NCBI RefSeq assembly: GCF_000805385.1
Contig: NZ_JTJW01000005.1
Location: 434,001-498,000 of the forward strand
DNA: 64,000 nt
DNA from: Mycolicibacterium setense
GTDB taxonomy: Bacteria > Actinomycetota > Actinomycetes > Mycobacteriales > Mycobacteriaceae
Direction of reading: 5' to 3'
The position numbers were made by a program, and so were the translations under genes. Shown here in pieces: positions 55,100 to 64,000 of this stretch. Each line of letters begins with the position of its first letter. Positions within the stretch are counted from its first letter, which is position 1. The notes beneath the pieces were generated by a model. The model was given only the letters and a program-made list of their open reading frames with translations, made no database searches and had not been told where the DNA came from.

Positions 55100-57469
55100 C
55101 TACCGCTCGGAGCGGCCGGCGCGACGACGTATCGGCTCTCGCCCGGGCGGCTGAGGTGGTGGCGGCAGCAGCGCGAGGCGTGGAACGACGGCGACGGTGG
55201 TCGGTCCACTGGTGCTGAGTGCCACGTCATCGCCGGCGTGACGGATGGTCAGCGACCCGTCGGGGCCGTCGCGCAACGTGTAGGTGACGTTGTCGTGGGT
55301 CGCCTCGACCGTCACCCGAAAACCCTTCCATCGCAACCGGAAACGCAGGCAGGAGATGCCGTCGGGCAGGTGGGGGTCCAGGAAGAGAACGCCCTCGTCG
55401 TCGCGCAGCCCGCCGAATCCGGCCACCAGGGCAGTCCATGCTCCGGCCAGCGACGCCATGTGCAGGCCGTCACGGGTGTTCTGGTGCAGGTCACGCAGAT
55501 CGATCAGGGCCGCCTCGTAGGCGTAGTCGTGGGCCAGCTCGAGATGACCCACATCGGCACACATCACGGCCTGGGTGCAGGCCGACAGCGACGAGTCCCG
55601 GGTGGTGCGCCGCTCGTAGTAGTCGACGTTGCGGGCCCGCTGTTCCGGGGTGAATGCGTGGCTCTGCCACTGCATCGCCAGCACCAGATCGGCCTGCTTG
55701 AGCACCTGGGCCGGATAGAGCCGCACATACGGCTCGTGCAGCAGCAGCGGGTAGGCGGTATTGGCCGAGAAGTCCCATTCGGCCAGGGTGGTGAAGCCCT
55801 GACACTGCTGGTGCACACCCAACTCGTCGTCGTAGGGAATGTGCGCGGCGTCGGCCGCGTCGCGCCAGGCGGCGGTCTCCTCGGTGGTGACACCCATCGA
55901 GTAGGAGGCATCGGGATGGCGCGTGCACGCGGCCACGGCCACCCGCAGGTTGTGCGCGGCCATCAGATTGGTGAAGACGTTGTCGCGCACCACCGCGGTG
56001 TATTCGTCCGGCCCGGTCACCCCGTCCAGATGCCAGACCCCGTGGCGGTCGTGGTGGCCCAACGACATCCACAGCCGGGCGGTGTCCACCAGAACCGCGA
56101 GCCCGCATTCCTGCTCAAGCGAATCATCGCCGGTGACAACGCGATAGCGCTCGAACGCGGCGGCGATGTCGGCGTTGATGTGCCACGCAGCCGTGCCCGC
56201 CGGCCAATACGCCGAGCACTCCTCGCCCCGGATCGTGCGCCACGGGAAACTGGCGCCCAACAGATCGAGCTGTTGGGCACGCTCGCGGGCGAGGTCCAGC
56301 GTGGAGGCCCGCCACCGCAGCGCGTCCGCCGCGGCCTGCGGTTTGGTGTAGGTGAGCACCGGGAGCACGAAACCCTCGGTGTCCCAGAACGCATGGCCGT
56401 CATAGCCGGTGCCGGTCAGCCCCTTGCCCGCGATGGCGCGGCGCTCGGCGCGGGCACTGGCCTGCAGCACGTGGAACAACCCGAATCGCACCGCCTGCTG
56501 ACAGTCCGGGTCGCCCTCCACCTCGACGTCTGCGCAGTCCCAGAACTCGTCGAGATAGGCGCGCTGAGAGTCGAGCAGTCCCTGCCACCCGCTGTACCGG
56601 GCGCCGGTGATCGCCGCGGCGGCCTGATCGCGCAACGCCGGACGGGAGCGCAGGCTGGACCATCCGTAGCCGAGATATTTGACGATGCGAAGCTTCTGGC
56701 CCGGCCGCAGCCCGCAGATCACCGTGGTCCGGGCCAGGTCCTCGCTGGCGTCCGTGCTGACCTCGACGCGTCCGGGCACCTCGACGTCATGGTCCATCGC
56801 GGCTGCCATCATCAGTCCACTCCCGACCGTGCGATGCACCAGAAGCGCACCGCTGTCGGTGTTTTCGTGATGTACAGCGCGCAGCGGGTGTTTCAGTACG
56901 GCCGAGACACGTGGATCGTCGGATGTCTCGGGTTGATCTTCGTTGGTGACGAGCTCGGATTGCACTGTGACCCGGACGAATTCGTCGATCGCCTCGACGC
57001 AGTACTCGATGGCGGCGACGCCTCGATGGGCGAACGACACCAGGCGGGTGGTGACCACCTTGACCTGCTTTCCCGCCGGGGAACGCCAATGCGCGTGGCG
57101 GGTCAGAGTGCCGGCGCGCATGTCCAGGGTGCGCTCATGACCGATCAGATCGCCGTAACGGACGTCGAACGGCTCGTCATCGACGAGCAGCCGCAGCAGC
57201 TTGCCGTTGGTGACGTTGACGACGGTCTGCCCGGCCTCGGGGTAGCCGAATCCGGCTTCGGCGTAAGGCAGTGGGCGCACCTCGAAGAATCCGGCCAGGT
57301 ATGTGCCCGGCAGGCCGTACGGCTCGCCCTCGTCGAGGTTGCCGCGCAGACCGATGTGGCCGTTGGACAGCGCGAACAGCGATTCGGATTGCGCAAGAAG
57401 GTTGAGGTCCAGGCGGGTTTCCCGTACCTGCCACGGTTCCACCGGGTACGCGTCGTGGGTGATCATCAT
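55100..57469 (-). CDS. Glycoside hydrolase family 65 protein (disaccharide phosphorylase, Rv3401-like)
   Basis: A 789-residue phosphorylase of the maltose/trehalose/kojibiose type. It has an N-terminal beta-sandwich (VEPWQVRETRLDLNLLAQSESLFALSNGHIGLRGNLDEGEP) and an (alpha/alpha)6 barrel with GYDGHAFWDTEGFVLPVL. The catalytic Glu is in DGVTGPDEYTAVVRDN, and a C-terminal jelly roll closes the chain. It splits an alpha-glucoside with phosphate to beta-glucose-1-phosphate. The adjacent beta-phosphoglucomutase gene upstream on the same strand (gap of four bases) converts that product to glucose-6-phosphate. Which disaccharide is used is not decidable from sequence. Confidence 0.9.
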   Translation of the reverse strand: MMITHDAYPVEPWQVRETRLDLNLLAQSESLFALSNGHIGLRGNLDEGEPYGLPGTYLAGFFEVRPLPYAEAGFGYPEAGQTVVNVTNGKLLRLLVDDEPFDVRYGDLIGHERTLDMRAGTLTRHAHWRSPAGKQVKVVTTRLVSFAHRGVAAIEYCVEAIDEFVRVTVQSELVTNEDQPETSDDPRVSAVLKHPLRAVHHENTDSGALLVHRTVGSGLMMAAAMDHDVEVPGRVEVSTDASEDLARTTVICGLRPGQKLRIVKYLGYGWSSLRSRPALRDQAAAAITGARYSGWQGLLDSQRAYLDEFWDCADVEVEGDPDCQQAVRFGLFHVLQASARAERRAIAGKGLTGTGYDGHAFWDTEGFVLPVLTYTKPQAAADALRWRASTLDLARERAQQLDLLGASFPWRTIRGEECSAYWPAGTAAWHINADIAAAFERYRVVTGDDSLEQECGLAVLVDTARLWMSLGHHDRHGVWHLDGVTGPDEYTAVVRDNVFTNLMAAHNLRVAVAACTRHPDASYSMGVTTEETAAWRDAADAAHIPYDDELGVHQQCQGFTTLAEWDFSANTAYPLLLHEPYVRLYPAQVLKQADLVLAMQWQSHAFTPEQRARNVDYYERRTTRDSSLSACTQAVMCADVGHLELAHDYAYEAALIDLRDLHQNTRDGLHMASLAGAWTALVAGFGGLRDDEGVLFLDPHLPDGISCLRFRLRWKGFRVTVEATHDNVTYTLRDGPDGSLTIRHAGDDVALSTSGPTTVAVVPRLALLPPPPQPPGREPIRRRAGRSER

Positions 57470-57473
57470 GGCC

Positions 57474-58205
57474 CTAGATCAGCTCCGCCAGGTCGGTGAC
57501 CACGACGTCGGCGCCGTCGCGGTGCAGCTGCTCGGCCTGCCCGACGCGGTCCACGCCGACCACGAAACCGAACTTTCCCGCCCGGCCCGCAGCGACCCCG
57601 GCCAAGGCGTCCTCGAACACCGCGGCCTGCGCGGGAGAGACGCCCAGTAGTTCGGCTGCGCGCAAGAAGCTGTCCGGCGCCGGCTTGCCCGGCAAGTTCT
57701 CCTCGCGCATCGTCACCCCATCCACTCGCTGCTCGATGAATGCGTCGAGTCCGGTGATCTTGAGTACCTCCTCGGTATTGGCACTGGAGGACACCACGGC
57801 CCGGCGCAGGCCCGCGTCGGTCGCGGCCTGCAGGTAGCGGCGGGACCCTTCGAAAACCTCGACTCCGTCGGATAGCAGGGTCTGGTGGAACATGGCGTTC
57901 TTGCGGTTGCCCAGACCTTCGACGGTGTCGACATCGGCGGCGTCGTCCGGTGTGCCCTCGGGCAGTTCGATGCCGCGGCTGGTCAGAAAGGACCGGACGC
58001 CATCCTCGCGGCGCTTGCCGTCGACATAGCTCAGGTAGTCGCCGGCGATGTCGAACTCGACGAACGGTTCACCCGTGCGTTCGGCCCGCCGGCGCAGATA
58101 GTTGTCGAACATGGCCTTCCAGGCCTTCTTGTGCACGCTCGCGGTATCGGTGAGCACGCCGTCAAGATCGAACAGGCAGGCCGTGATCTGCTCGGGCAAG
58201 CCCAG
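57474..58205 (-). CDS. Beta-phosphoglucomutase-type HAD hydrolase (Rv3400-like)
   Basis: A 243-residue HAD protein. Motif I is [21 protein letters not shown] with the phospho-Asp and second Asp. Other motifs are [12 protein letters not shown] (motif II Ser), GKPAPDSFL (Lys) and [12 protein letters not shown] (acidic motif). Ends [18 protein letters not shown]. The GTG at 58205 has a GAGG box at the right distance; a GTG at 58310 would add 35 residues without similarity. The M. tuberculosis protein is about 262 residues, so the start is uncertain. It is likely co-transcribed with GH65. Confidence 0.85.
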   Translation of the reverse strand: MGLPEQITACLFDLDGVLTDTASVHKKAWKAMFDNYLRRRAERTGEPFVEFDIAGDYLSYVDGKRREDGVRSFLTSRGIELPEGTPDDAADVDTVEGLGNRKNAMFHQTLLSDGVEVFEGSRRYLQAATDAGLRRAVVSSSANTEEVLKITGLDAFIEQRVDGVTMREENLPGKPAPDSFLRAAELLGVSPAQAAVFEDALAGVAAGRAGKFGFVVGVDRVGQAEQLHRDGADVVVTDLAELI

Positions 58206-58382
58206 CACAGCGTCCTCGCTTTCGCCGACGTCTCCTTCATCATGCGTAATCGCCACGCGAGGGGTGGGTTTAAACACGCCTTCTGTCGCGGGTGCCGGTG
58301 CGCGGGGCACTTCCCCTCAGTGCGGATTACTCAGATTTCCGGCGCCGCGAGCAGGCTCTGAGCAGCCCACTAGACTGTTCCG

Positions 58383-59936
58383 GTGACATCTGCATCTCCC
58401 CGTCCGGTCCTCGTCGTCGACTTCGGCGCTCAGTACGCACAGCTGATCGCTCGCCGGGTCCGTGAGGCGCGGGTGTTCTCCGAGGTCATCCCTCACACCA
58501 CCACTGTCGAGGAGATCAAGGCCAAGGACCCGCAGGCCGTCGTGCTCTCGGGCGGCCCGGCCAGTGTCTATGCCGAAGGTGCGCCACGGCTGGATCCGGC
58601 GCTGTTCGATCTCGACGTCCCGGTGTTCGGCATCTGCTACGGCTTCCAGGCCATGGCCCAAGCCCTCGGCGGCACCGTCGAACACACCGGTACCAGCGAA
58701 TACGGCCGGACCGAGCTGAACGTTTCCGGCGGCGATCTGCACTCCGAGCTGCCCGCCACCCAGCCGGTCTGGATGAGCCACGGCGATGCGGTCACGGCGG
58801 CACCCCAAGGCTTCGAGGTGATCGCCTCCAGCGCCGGCGCACCGGTCGCGGGTTTCGAGAACCGGGCCCGGCGACTGGCCGGCGTGCAGTATCACCCCGA
58901 GGTGCTGCATTCGCCCCACGGTCAGCAGGTGCTGAGCCGGTTCCTGCACGAGTTCGCCGGGATCGGCGCGACGTGGACCCCGGCGAATATCGCCGAGCAG
59001 TTGATCGAGGCGGTCCGCGCCCAGATCGGTGACGGCCAGGCCATCTGTGGTCTGTCCGGTGGTGTCGACTCAGCGGTCGCCGCCGCTCTGGTGCAACGCG
59101 CGATCGGGGACCGGCTCACGTGTGTGTTCGTCGACCACGGTCTGCTGCGGGCCGGGGAGCGCGCACAGGTGCAACGCGATTTCGTCGCCGCCACCGGCGC
59201 CAAGCTGGTGACCGTCGATGTCGCCGCCCGTTTCCTCGAAGCATTGACCGGGGTGACCAACCCCGAGGGTAAGCGCAAGATCATCGGTCGCGAGTTCATC
59301 CGCGCCTTCGAGGGTGCGGTGCGTGACACTCTCAGCGAGTCGGACATCGACTTCCTGGTGCAGGGCACGCTGTATCCCGACGTCGTCGAATCCGGCGGTG
59401 GTACTGGCACCGCCAACATCAAGAGCCATCACAACGTCGGTGGGCTGCCCGACGACCTCAAGTTCAAGCTCGTTGAGCCGCTGCGTCTGCTGTTCAAGGA
59501 CGAGGTGCGTGCGGTGGGCCGTGAGCTGGGCCTGCCCGAGGAAATCGTTGCCCGCCAACCATTCCCGGGGCCAGGCCTGGGCATTCGCATCGTGGGCGAG
59601 GTGACCGCCGACCGGCTCGACACACTGCGCCGTGCCGACGCGATCGCCCGCGAGGAGCTCACCGCCGCCGGCTTGGATCAACAGATCTGGCAGTGCCCGG
59701 TGGTGCTGCTGGCCGACGTCCGTTCGGTCGGTGTGCAGGGCGACGGACGCACCTACGGCCACCCGATCGTGCTGCGGCCGGTTTCCAGTGAGGACGCCAT
59801 GACCGCGGACTGGACGCGCGTGCCTTACGAAGTGCTGGAACGGATTTCGACCAGGATCACCAACGAGGTGCCCGAGGTCAACCGGGTGGTGCTGGATGTC
59901 ACCAGCAAGCCGCCGGGCACCATCGAGTGGGAATAG
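58383..59936 (+). CDS. guaA: GMP synthase (glutamine-hydrolysing)
   Basis: A 517-residue enzyme that aminates XMP to GMP using glutamine and ATP. The class I amidotransferase domain has the nucleophile in [16 protein letters not shown] (Cys near residue 86) and the His/Glu pair in [13 protein letters not shown]. The ATP-pyrophosphatase loop is [19 protein letters not shown] near residue 222. The dimerisation domain at the C-terminus ends [16 protein letters not shown]. The GTG start at 58383 follows the family length. It completes the pathway with guaB2 in this window. Confidence 0.97.
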   Translation: MTSASPRPVLVVDFGAQYAQLIARRVREARVFSEVIPHTTTVEEIKAKDPQAVVLSGGPASVYAEGAPRLDPALFDLDVPVFGICYGFQAMAQALGGTVEHTGTSEYGRTELNVSGGDLHSELPATQPVWMSHGDAVTAAPQGFEVIASSAGAPVAGFENRARRLAGVQYHPEVLHSPHGQQVLSRFLHEFAGIGATWTPANIAEQLIEAVRAQIGDGQAICGLSGGVDSAVAAALVQRAIGDRLTCVFVDHGLLRAGERAQVQRDFVAATGAKLVTVDVAARFLEALTGVTNPEGKRKIIGREFIRAFEGAVRDTLSESDIDFLVQGTLYPDVVESGGGTGTANIKSHHNVGGLPDDLKFKLVEPLRLLFKDEVRAVGRELGLPEEIVARQPFPGPGLGIRIVGEVTADRLDTLRRADAIAREELTAAGLDQQIWQCPVVLLADVRSVGVQGDGRTYGHPIVLRPVSSEDAMTADWTRVPYEVLERISTRITNEVPEVNRVVLDVTSKPPGTIEWE

Positions 59937-59943
59937 ACACCGG

Positions 59944-60840
59944 TTACTCGGCCGCCTTCTCGACGTACTCGGTCAACATCTGACTGACCACGGATTCGAT
60001 GGTCGACTCGATCGAGGCGGCCAGTGTCGCGCTCACCGCGGAGACGGCCTGCGTCCGGAACTGGATCAGCATCGTGATCAGTTCGGCCACTTCGGTATCC
60101 GCGGGTAGGGACTCCCCGGGTTTGATCTTCTCGGACACCTGCTCCACGCCTGCCTGAACCAGGATGGAGCTGATCTGGTCGAGCAGCGGCACCACCTGCT
60201 CGTGCACGTCGATCAGCGTGTCGATCGGCACACCGTAGCGCCGTACCTCGTTGAACGCCTCGATCAGCTTGGGCCGCACGATGATTGCCTGTTCGGTATC
60301 GAGCTTGATCACGCCGTTGCCGACCAGCCGGTCGAACGCCGCGTCGTCGTCGACCAGCCTCTTGGCATCGACGAGCGGCATCCGCTCGGGTTTCTCGGTC
60401 GCCCAGTTCCCGGCGATGGCATCCTCGAGACCGAGAACATCGCCGATGTCCTTGCCCTGCTCCCAGGCGCTGAGCATCTCGTGGACGTGCGCGATGTTGT
60501 AGCCCCGGTCCAGCATCGAGGTGATCAGCCGCAACCGGGTGAGGTGGGTGTCGTTGAACAACGCGATCCGGCCGACGCGCAGCGGCGGATGCAGCAGCCC
60601 CCGGTCGCGGTACACCCTGATGTTGCGTGTGGTGGTGCCGGCCAGCCGGGCGAGTTCGTCGATCCGATATTCGCCGGACGCCGCGGCACCGTGGGGCTGT
60701 ACGGCGGCATCGAAGAGCTGGGACACCGCCGTCTCGATGACGTCGCGTGAGCCGCGCCGGATCTGCCGGGGAGCCCGGCGCAGGCCGGTGAGGATGGTGG
60801 AGATGGCCCCCGCAGGCTGTCGGGGCTGCTTGGCCGCCAT
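59944..60840 (-). CDS. MerR-family transcriptional regulator
   Basis: A 298-residue regulator with a winged-helix MerR domain at about residues 57-125 (YRIDELARLAGTTTRNIRVYRDRGLLHPPLRVGRIALFND). A long helical C-terminal half lacks metal-binding cysteines, so an organic ligand or partner is more likely. The start ATG shares one base with the stop of the monooxygenase gene (TGATG), placing the regulator last in the SDR-diiron-monooxygenase operon. It is convergent with guaA. Confidence 0.87.
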   Translation of the reverse strand: MAAKQPRQPAGAISTILTGLRRAPRQIRRGSRDVIETAVSQLFDAAVQPHGAAASGEYRIDELARLAGTTTRNIRVYRDRGLLHPPLRVGRIALFNDTHLTRLRLITSMLDRGYNIAHVHEMLSAWEQGKDIGDVLGLEDAIAGNWATEKPERMPLVDAKRLVDDDAAFDRLVGNGVIKLDTEQAIIVRPKLIEAFNEVRRYGVPIDTLIDVHEQVVPLLDQISSILVQAGVEQVSEKIKPGESLPADTEVAELITMLIQFRTQAVSAVSATLAASIESTIESVVSQMLTEYVEKAAE

Positions 60841-62327
60841 CAGGCCGAGGAGCTGATCGCGACACGTGCGTCGCGCACCGCTACGTCATAGTCGCCCAGC
60901 CGGAAATCCCGCATCTGTCGAAGATACTGGGTGGCGGTCCCGGGATACATCGACGCGTTGAATCCGTCTGCGGTCAGGTACCAACTGGTGCACCCCGACA
61001 TCCAGGTGGTTTTGGTCAGTCGCTCTTGCAGCCGGGTGTTGTGCCGCTGTTGCACGTCCGCCCGCACGTCGAGGTACCGGAGATTCTTGCGCAGGATGGT
61101 TCTGATGCCGTTGACGGCGTAGTCGATCTGGCCCTCGACATAGACGAGTAGCGAATTGTGCCCCGGCCCCGAATTGGGGCCGGTCATCAGGAACAGGTTC
61201 GGATACCCGTGGACATTGATGCTCTTGTACGCCTGGGCGCCGCCGGTCCACTCGTCGGCCAGGGACCGGCCGCCGAGCCCAGTGACGGGATAGGGCGGGC
61301 CGGTGAGGTGGACGTCGAAGCCGGTGGCGAACACGATCGCATCGAGGTGGTGTTCGATGCCGTCACTGGTGCGGATGCCCACCGGGCTCATCGTGGCGAT
61401 GGGCCAGTCGATGAGCTTGCAGTTGTCGCGTTGCAGCGCCGGGTAGTAATCGCTGGAGACCAGCATGCGCTTGCAGCCGGGGGTGAAATCCGGGGTCAGT
61501 TGCCGGCGCAGCCACGGGTCGGAAACCTGCCGGCGCAGATGTGCCTTGCCGAGCCGGGCCACCAGCCCGGTCAGCGGGGTGTTCCACACCATGGCCGTCG
61601 CGCTCGCTTCATGACCCCAGAACAGGATCTGCCTGGCGAGCTGTTGTGCGGCAGGTACTTTCGCGAACAACGTGCGCGCCGCCGGTGGCGTTTCGATGTC
61701 CAGCCGCGGGATCACCCAGCCCGGGGTGCGCTGGAACACCTTGACGAATCCGGCGGTCTTCACCAGCTCGGGAATGATCTGCACGGCGCTGGCTCCGGTG
61801 CCGATGACGGCGACGCGTTTGTCGGTGAAGTCGTAGTCGTGATCCCAGTTGGCGCTGTGGATCTTGTGGCCCTCATATGTGTCCAATCCGCGGATATCGG
61901 GCCATTTGTGGTCAGGCAGGGGACCGGAGGCCAGTACGACGGCGCGCGCCTGAAACTGTTCCCGCCCCGTGGTCTTCACCGTCCAGACCCCGTCGGCCTC
62001 GTCGAAGGACAGACCGTTGACCTCGACACCGAACTGGATGCGCCGGCGCAGGTCGAATGCGTCGACCATGTCCTCGATGTGCGCACGGATCTCGCCGGCC
62101 GGGGAGTAGGCCCGGGACCAGTCCGGATTCTTGACGAAAGAGAACGAGTACAGCAATGACGGAATATCGCATGCCGCACCGGGATAGGTGTTGTCACGCC
62201 AGGTCCCGCCGACGTTGTCCGAGCGGTCCAGGATGACGAAATCGTCGACGCCGGCCTCGATGAGCTTGATGGCGGTGCCGATGCCGGTGAACCCGGCACC
62301 GACGATCAGCGTGTCGTATGTGCGCAT
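60840..62327 (-). CDS. Flavin monooxygenase, Baeyer-Villiger type
   Basis: A 495-residue FAD/NADPH enzyme. The FAD site is LIVGAGFTGIGTAIKL, followed by GGTWRDNTYPGAACDIPS. The NADPH site is VAVIGTGASAVQIIPELVK. The fingerprint YEGHKIHSANWDHD (F/Y-x-G-x-x-x-H-x-x-x-W-D/P) lies between them and marks type I Baeyer-Villiger monooxygenases and related FMOs. Substrates would be ketones or heteroatom compounds. The start lies one base after the diiron gene's stop. M. tuberculosis relatives include EthA and MymA. Confidence 0.92.
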   Translation of the reverse strand: MRTYDTLIVGAGFTGIGTAIKLIEAGVDDFVILDRSDNVGGTWRDNTYPGAACDIPSLLYSFSFVKNPDWSRAYSPAGEIRAHIEDMVDAFDLRRRIQFGVEVNGLSFDEADGVWTVKTTGREQFQARAVVLASGPLPDHKWPDIRGLDTYEGHKIHSANWDHDYDFTDKRVAVIGTGASAVQIIPELVKTAGFVKVFQRTPGWVIPRLDIETPPAARTLFAKVPAAQQLARQILFWGHEASATAMVWNTPLTGLVARLGKAHLRRQVSDPWLRRQLTPDFTPGCKRMLVSSDYYPALQRDNCKLIDWPIATMSPVGIRTSDGIEHHLDAIVFATGFDVHLTGPPYPVTGLGGRSLADEWTGGAQAYKSINVHGYPNLFLMTGPNSGPGHNSLLVYVEGQIDYAVNGIRTILRKNLRYLDVRADVQQRHNTRLQERLTKTTWMSGCTSWYLTADGFNASMYPGTATQYLRQMRDFRLGDYDVAVRDARVAISSSA

Positions 62328-62328
62328 A

Positions 62329-63249
62329 TCAGGCCGCCGGCTCGTGGGTCAGCTCTTTGAACCAGCTGGGTATCGGTCGGAGCATTGTCTTCGGGTAGCG
62401 GTCGGACGCCCACACCATGGGGTTGGCGATCCAGTGGTAGGGGTGACGCGGGTTGGTGACCATCCGGCCGTGGAGCTTGAGCAGCTGATAGGTCGGTACG
62501 CGCCAGGTGTGCTCACCGCGGCCTCCGATCTCCTTGAAGCGCATCATGGCCTTGTACAGCTTCTCGGGCTGCAGGCCCATGTCGACGATGTTGTTGCGCA
62601 TCCGGTTGAGCAGCGGCACGTACATCAAGGTGCCGATGATCACGCCCGGTGAGGCCACGTTGCCGACGAATTCGACCGCCAGTCGCCGCACGGTGGAGTT
62701 GCCGATCATGTTCAGCACCTCGAAATCAACTGCGATATGGCGAGATTCGTCGTTGTTGATCTTCTCGAAGACTTGATGACAGACAGGATCGTCGACCTCT
62801 TCGAGCAGGAACTTCAACAGTGCTCCATCAAGGGCCACCTCGAGCATCGGGATGACGGTACCGAGGATCGACAGCGACATGTTGTCGGAGAAGGTGTCCA
62901 GCCATTCGATGGCCAGCCGGATGTTGACGTTGGGTTCGGGCATCTCGCCGTCCTCGAGCATGCCCCAGCGCTTCATCAAGGCCAGTTCGGCGTTGGCGTG
63001 CCGTTGTTCTTCGGCGTGGAAGTAGCGGTAGATCTCGGCGATGGTCGGCGTCGGCGCCTTCTTGGCGAGCGCGGCGAACCCGCGCGCACCGACGTTCTCG
63101 ATCCAGCACAGATCGGCCATGAAAGCCTTGAGCTTGGGCCGCATCTCATCGGTGATGGTCTCGGCGCCCGGTGCGTCCCAGTCGATGTCGGCCAACGCCC
63201 ACTGGCGGTCCTTGATCTTCGCGAGCATTCGTTCCATATCCATGGCCAT
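62329..63249 (-). CDS. Ferritin-like diiron protein
   Basis: A 306-residue helical protein. Two diiron-type motif pairs can be seen: FHAEEQRHANAELAL (E-x-x-H) and INNDESRHIAVDFE (E-x-x-H), about 85 residues apart, with a further conserved Glu in LCWIENVGARG. This is the ferritin-like/AurF-like pattern of oxygen-activating diiron enzymes; databases often name such genes "reductase" or "hydrolase". ATG at 63249 has GGAGG upstream, placed within the end of the SDR gene. It lies between SDR and monooxygenase genes. Confidence 0.78.
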   Translation of the reverse strand: MAMDMERMLAKIKDRQWALADIDWDAPGAETITDEMRPKLKAFMADLCWIENVGARGFAALAKKAPTPTIAEIYRYFHAEEQRHANAELALMKRWGMLEDGEMPEPNVNIRLAIEWLDTFSDNMSLSILGTVIPMLEVALDGALLKFLLEEVDDPVCHQVFEKINNDESRHIAVDFEVLNMIGNSTVRRLAVEFVGNVASPGVIIGTLMYVPLLNRMRNNIVDMGLQPEKLYKAMMRFKEIGGRGEHTWRVPTYQLLKLHGRMVTNPRHPYHWIANPMVWASDRYPKTMLRPIPSWFKELTHEPAA

Positions 63250-63251
63250 GG

Positions 63252-64000
63252 CTAAACCTCCTTGGGAGTGCGGACGCGAGGAGCAGAAAGGTCATCAGTG
63301 ACGCGGGTCGTCAAACCCACGGCGCGGGTGTAGAACGTCGGGGTGAGTCGTTTGATGCCCCAACCGATCCGGGCATCGGGCTGTGGCATGCAGTACAGGC
63401 CGCCACGGTCGTTGGTGTCCAGGCACATCCGGGCGACCCGGTCCGGCGAGAAGCCGGTCCAGCGCATCAGCCGGTCGGCGAGCTGGGTGGATTGTTCGGT
63501 GATCCGGCCGGACGTGACGATGTTGGTCTTGACGAACGTCGGGCACAGCACGGTGACGTTGATGCCGGTGCCGGACAGCTCGGCGGCCAGCGTCTCCGAC
63601 AGCGACAGCGTCCCGGCCTTGCTCACGTTGTAGGCGGCCATTCCCGGCGCCGCGCCGTATGCCGCGGCCGAGGCGACGTTGATGATGCCGCGCGGCTGAT
63701 CCGAATGTGCCGCCCGCAGAATGGGTGTGAACACGTGGCAGCCGTGAATCGGGCCCCAGAGGTTGATGCCGAGCACCCAGTTCCAGTCCTCGATGCTGGT
63801 GTCGCCGACCGGTTGTCCGCCCGCTCCGACACCCGCGTTGTTGACGACCAGTGAGGGCGGGCCGTCGAACCAGGTTTGTGCGGCGTCGGCGAGACGGCCG
63901 ACTTCCTCGATCTGCGAGACGTCGCAGCGCACCGCGGTGGCTTGACCACCGCCGGCGACGATGGCGTCGGCGGTGGCCCGGGCGCCGGCCTCGTCGATGT
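63252..64000 (-). CDS. Short-chain dehydrogenase/reductase (N-terminus cut by right edge)
   Basis: About 249 residues of an SDR oxidoreductase are present; the N-terminal cofactor glycine motif lies beyond the edge. Visible are VRCDVSQIEEV, SLVVNNAGVGAGGQ (NNAG motif), the catalytic set Ser (NVASAAAYG), Tyr and Lys (AAYNVSKAGTLSL), and CPTFVKTNI. It is the first gene in this window of the minus-strand operon that continues into the diiron, monooxygenase and MerR genes. It probably interconverts an alcohol and ketone or aldehyde in the same pathway. Confidence 0.9.
   Translation of the reverse strand, partial: IDEAGARATADAIVAGGGQATAVRCDVSQIEEVGRLADAAQTWFDGPPSLVVNNAGVGAGGQPVGDTSIEDWNWVLGINLWGPIHGCHVFTPILRAAHSDQPRGIINVASAAAYGAAPGMAAYNVSKAGTLSLSETLAAELSGTGINVTVLCPTFVKTNIVTSGRITEQSTQLADRLMRWTGFSPDRVARMCLDTNDRGGLYCMPQPDARIGWGIKRLTPTFYTRAVGLTTRVTDDLSAPRVRTPKEV

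Noticed and set aside
55238..57499. 753-residue plus-strand open frame opposite the GH65 gene
   Set aside because: It is the antisense shadow of GH65, which has clear catalytic motifs; the shadow has no recognisable domain.

Overview
The window is a GC-rich stretch of a mycobacterial chromosome, most likely a fast-growing environmental species (Mycolicibacterium type). The backbone gene order is nnr, gadB, alr, tsaE, tsaB, rimI, tsaD, groES, groEL1, whiB3, a Rv3415c-like gene, sigD, rsdA, a Rv3412-like gene, guaB2, guaB3, choD, a Rv3406/Rv3405c-like pair, a Rv3401/Rv3400-like pair and guaA. This is the order I know from M. tuberculosis Rv3433c to Rv3396c. The mannitol PTS gene and the B12-dependent diol dehydratase genes, which are not part of that M. 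tuberculosis region, point to a saprophyte.

Left part (1-7853): the 5' portion of a mannitol PTS permease gene (mtlA, cut by the left edge) diverges from a zinc dehydrogenase gene. A PPOX-fold flavoprotein and a phthalate-dioxygenase-type reductase form an operon that diverges from a TetR gene across two matching operators. An EamA exporter diverges from a MocR regulator. An unusual long palindrome closes this part.

Conserved core I (7971-16827): NAD(P)HX repair (nnr), glutamate decarboxylase, a TmrB-like P-loop protein and alanine racemase lead into a tightly overlapping chain (alpha/beta hydrolase, tsaE, tsaB, rimI, tsaD, SnoaL-like). That chain carries the tRNA t6A genes.

Insertion I (16828-25196): a PucR regulator and an APC permease diverge from a three-gene diol dehydratase operon: fused alpha-beta subunit, short gamma subunit and reactivase. 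No microcompartment shell gene is seen. It is followed convergently by a DUF222/HNH nuclease whose promoter carries a perfect mycobacterial SOS box and probably gives a leaderless transcript.

groES-groEL1 (25273-27516) lies under a CIRCE/HrcA operator and ends at a perfect hairpin terminator. Insertion II (27524-39329) holds a membrane adenylate cyclase, several small enzymes (an FAD oxidase, a Zn-dehydrogenase/enoyl-CoA hydratase pair, a quinone-oxidoreductase-like protein, a Ddn-like protein, OsmC) and a large surface beta-propeller protein.

Conserved core II (39357-48618): whiB3, sigD with its membrane anti-sigma factor, the purine genes guaB2 and guaB3, choD and a phoU-like gene. The right part (48625-64000) has a TetR/pseudo-ABC/YhgE module, a TauD dioxygenase/TetR pair with paired operators, a catalase, a GH65 phosphorylase with its beta-phosphoglucomutase, guaA, and a four-gene minus-strand operon (SDR, ferritin-like diiron protein, Baeyer-Villiger-type monooxygenase, MerR regulator) cut by the right edge. 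I saw no rRNA or tRNA gene, CRISPR array or insertion sequence.
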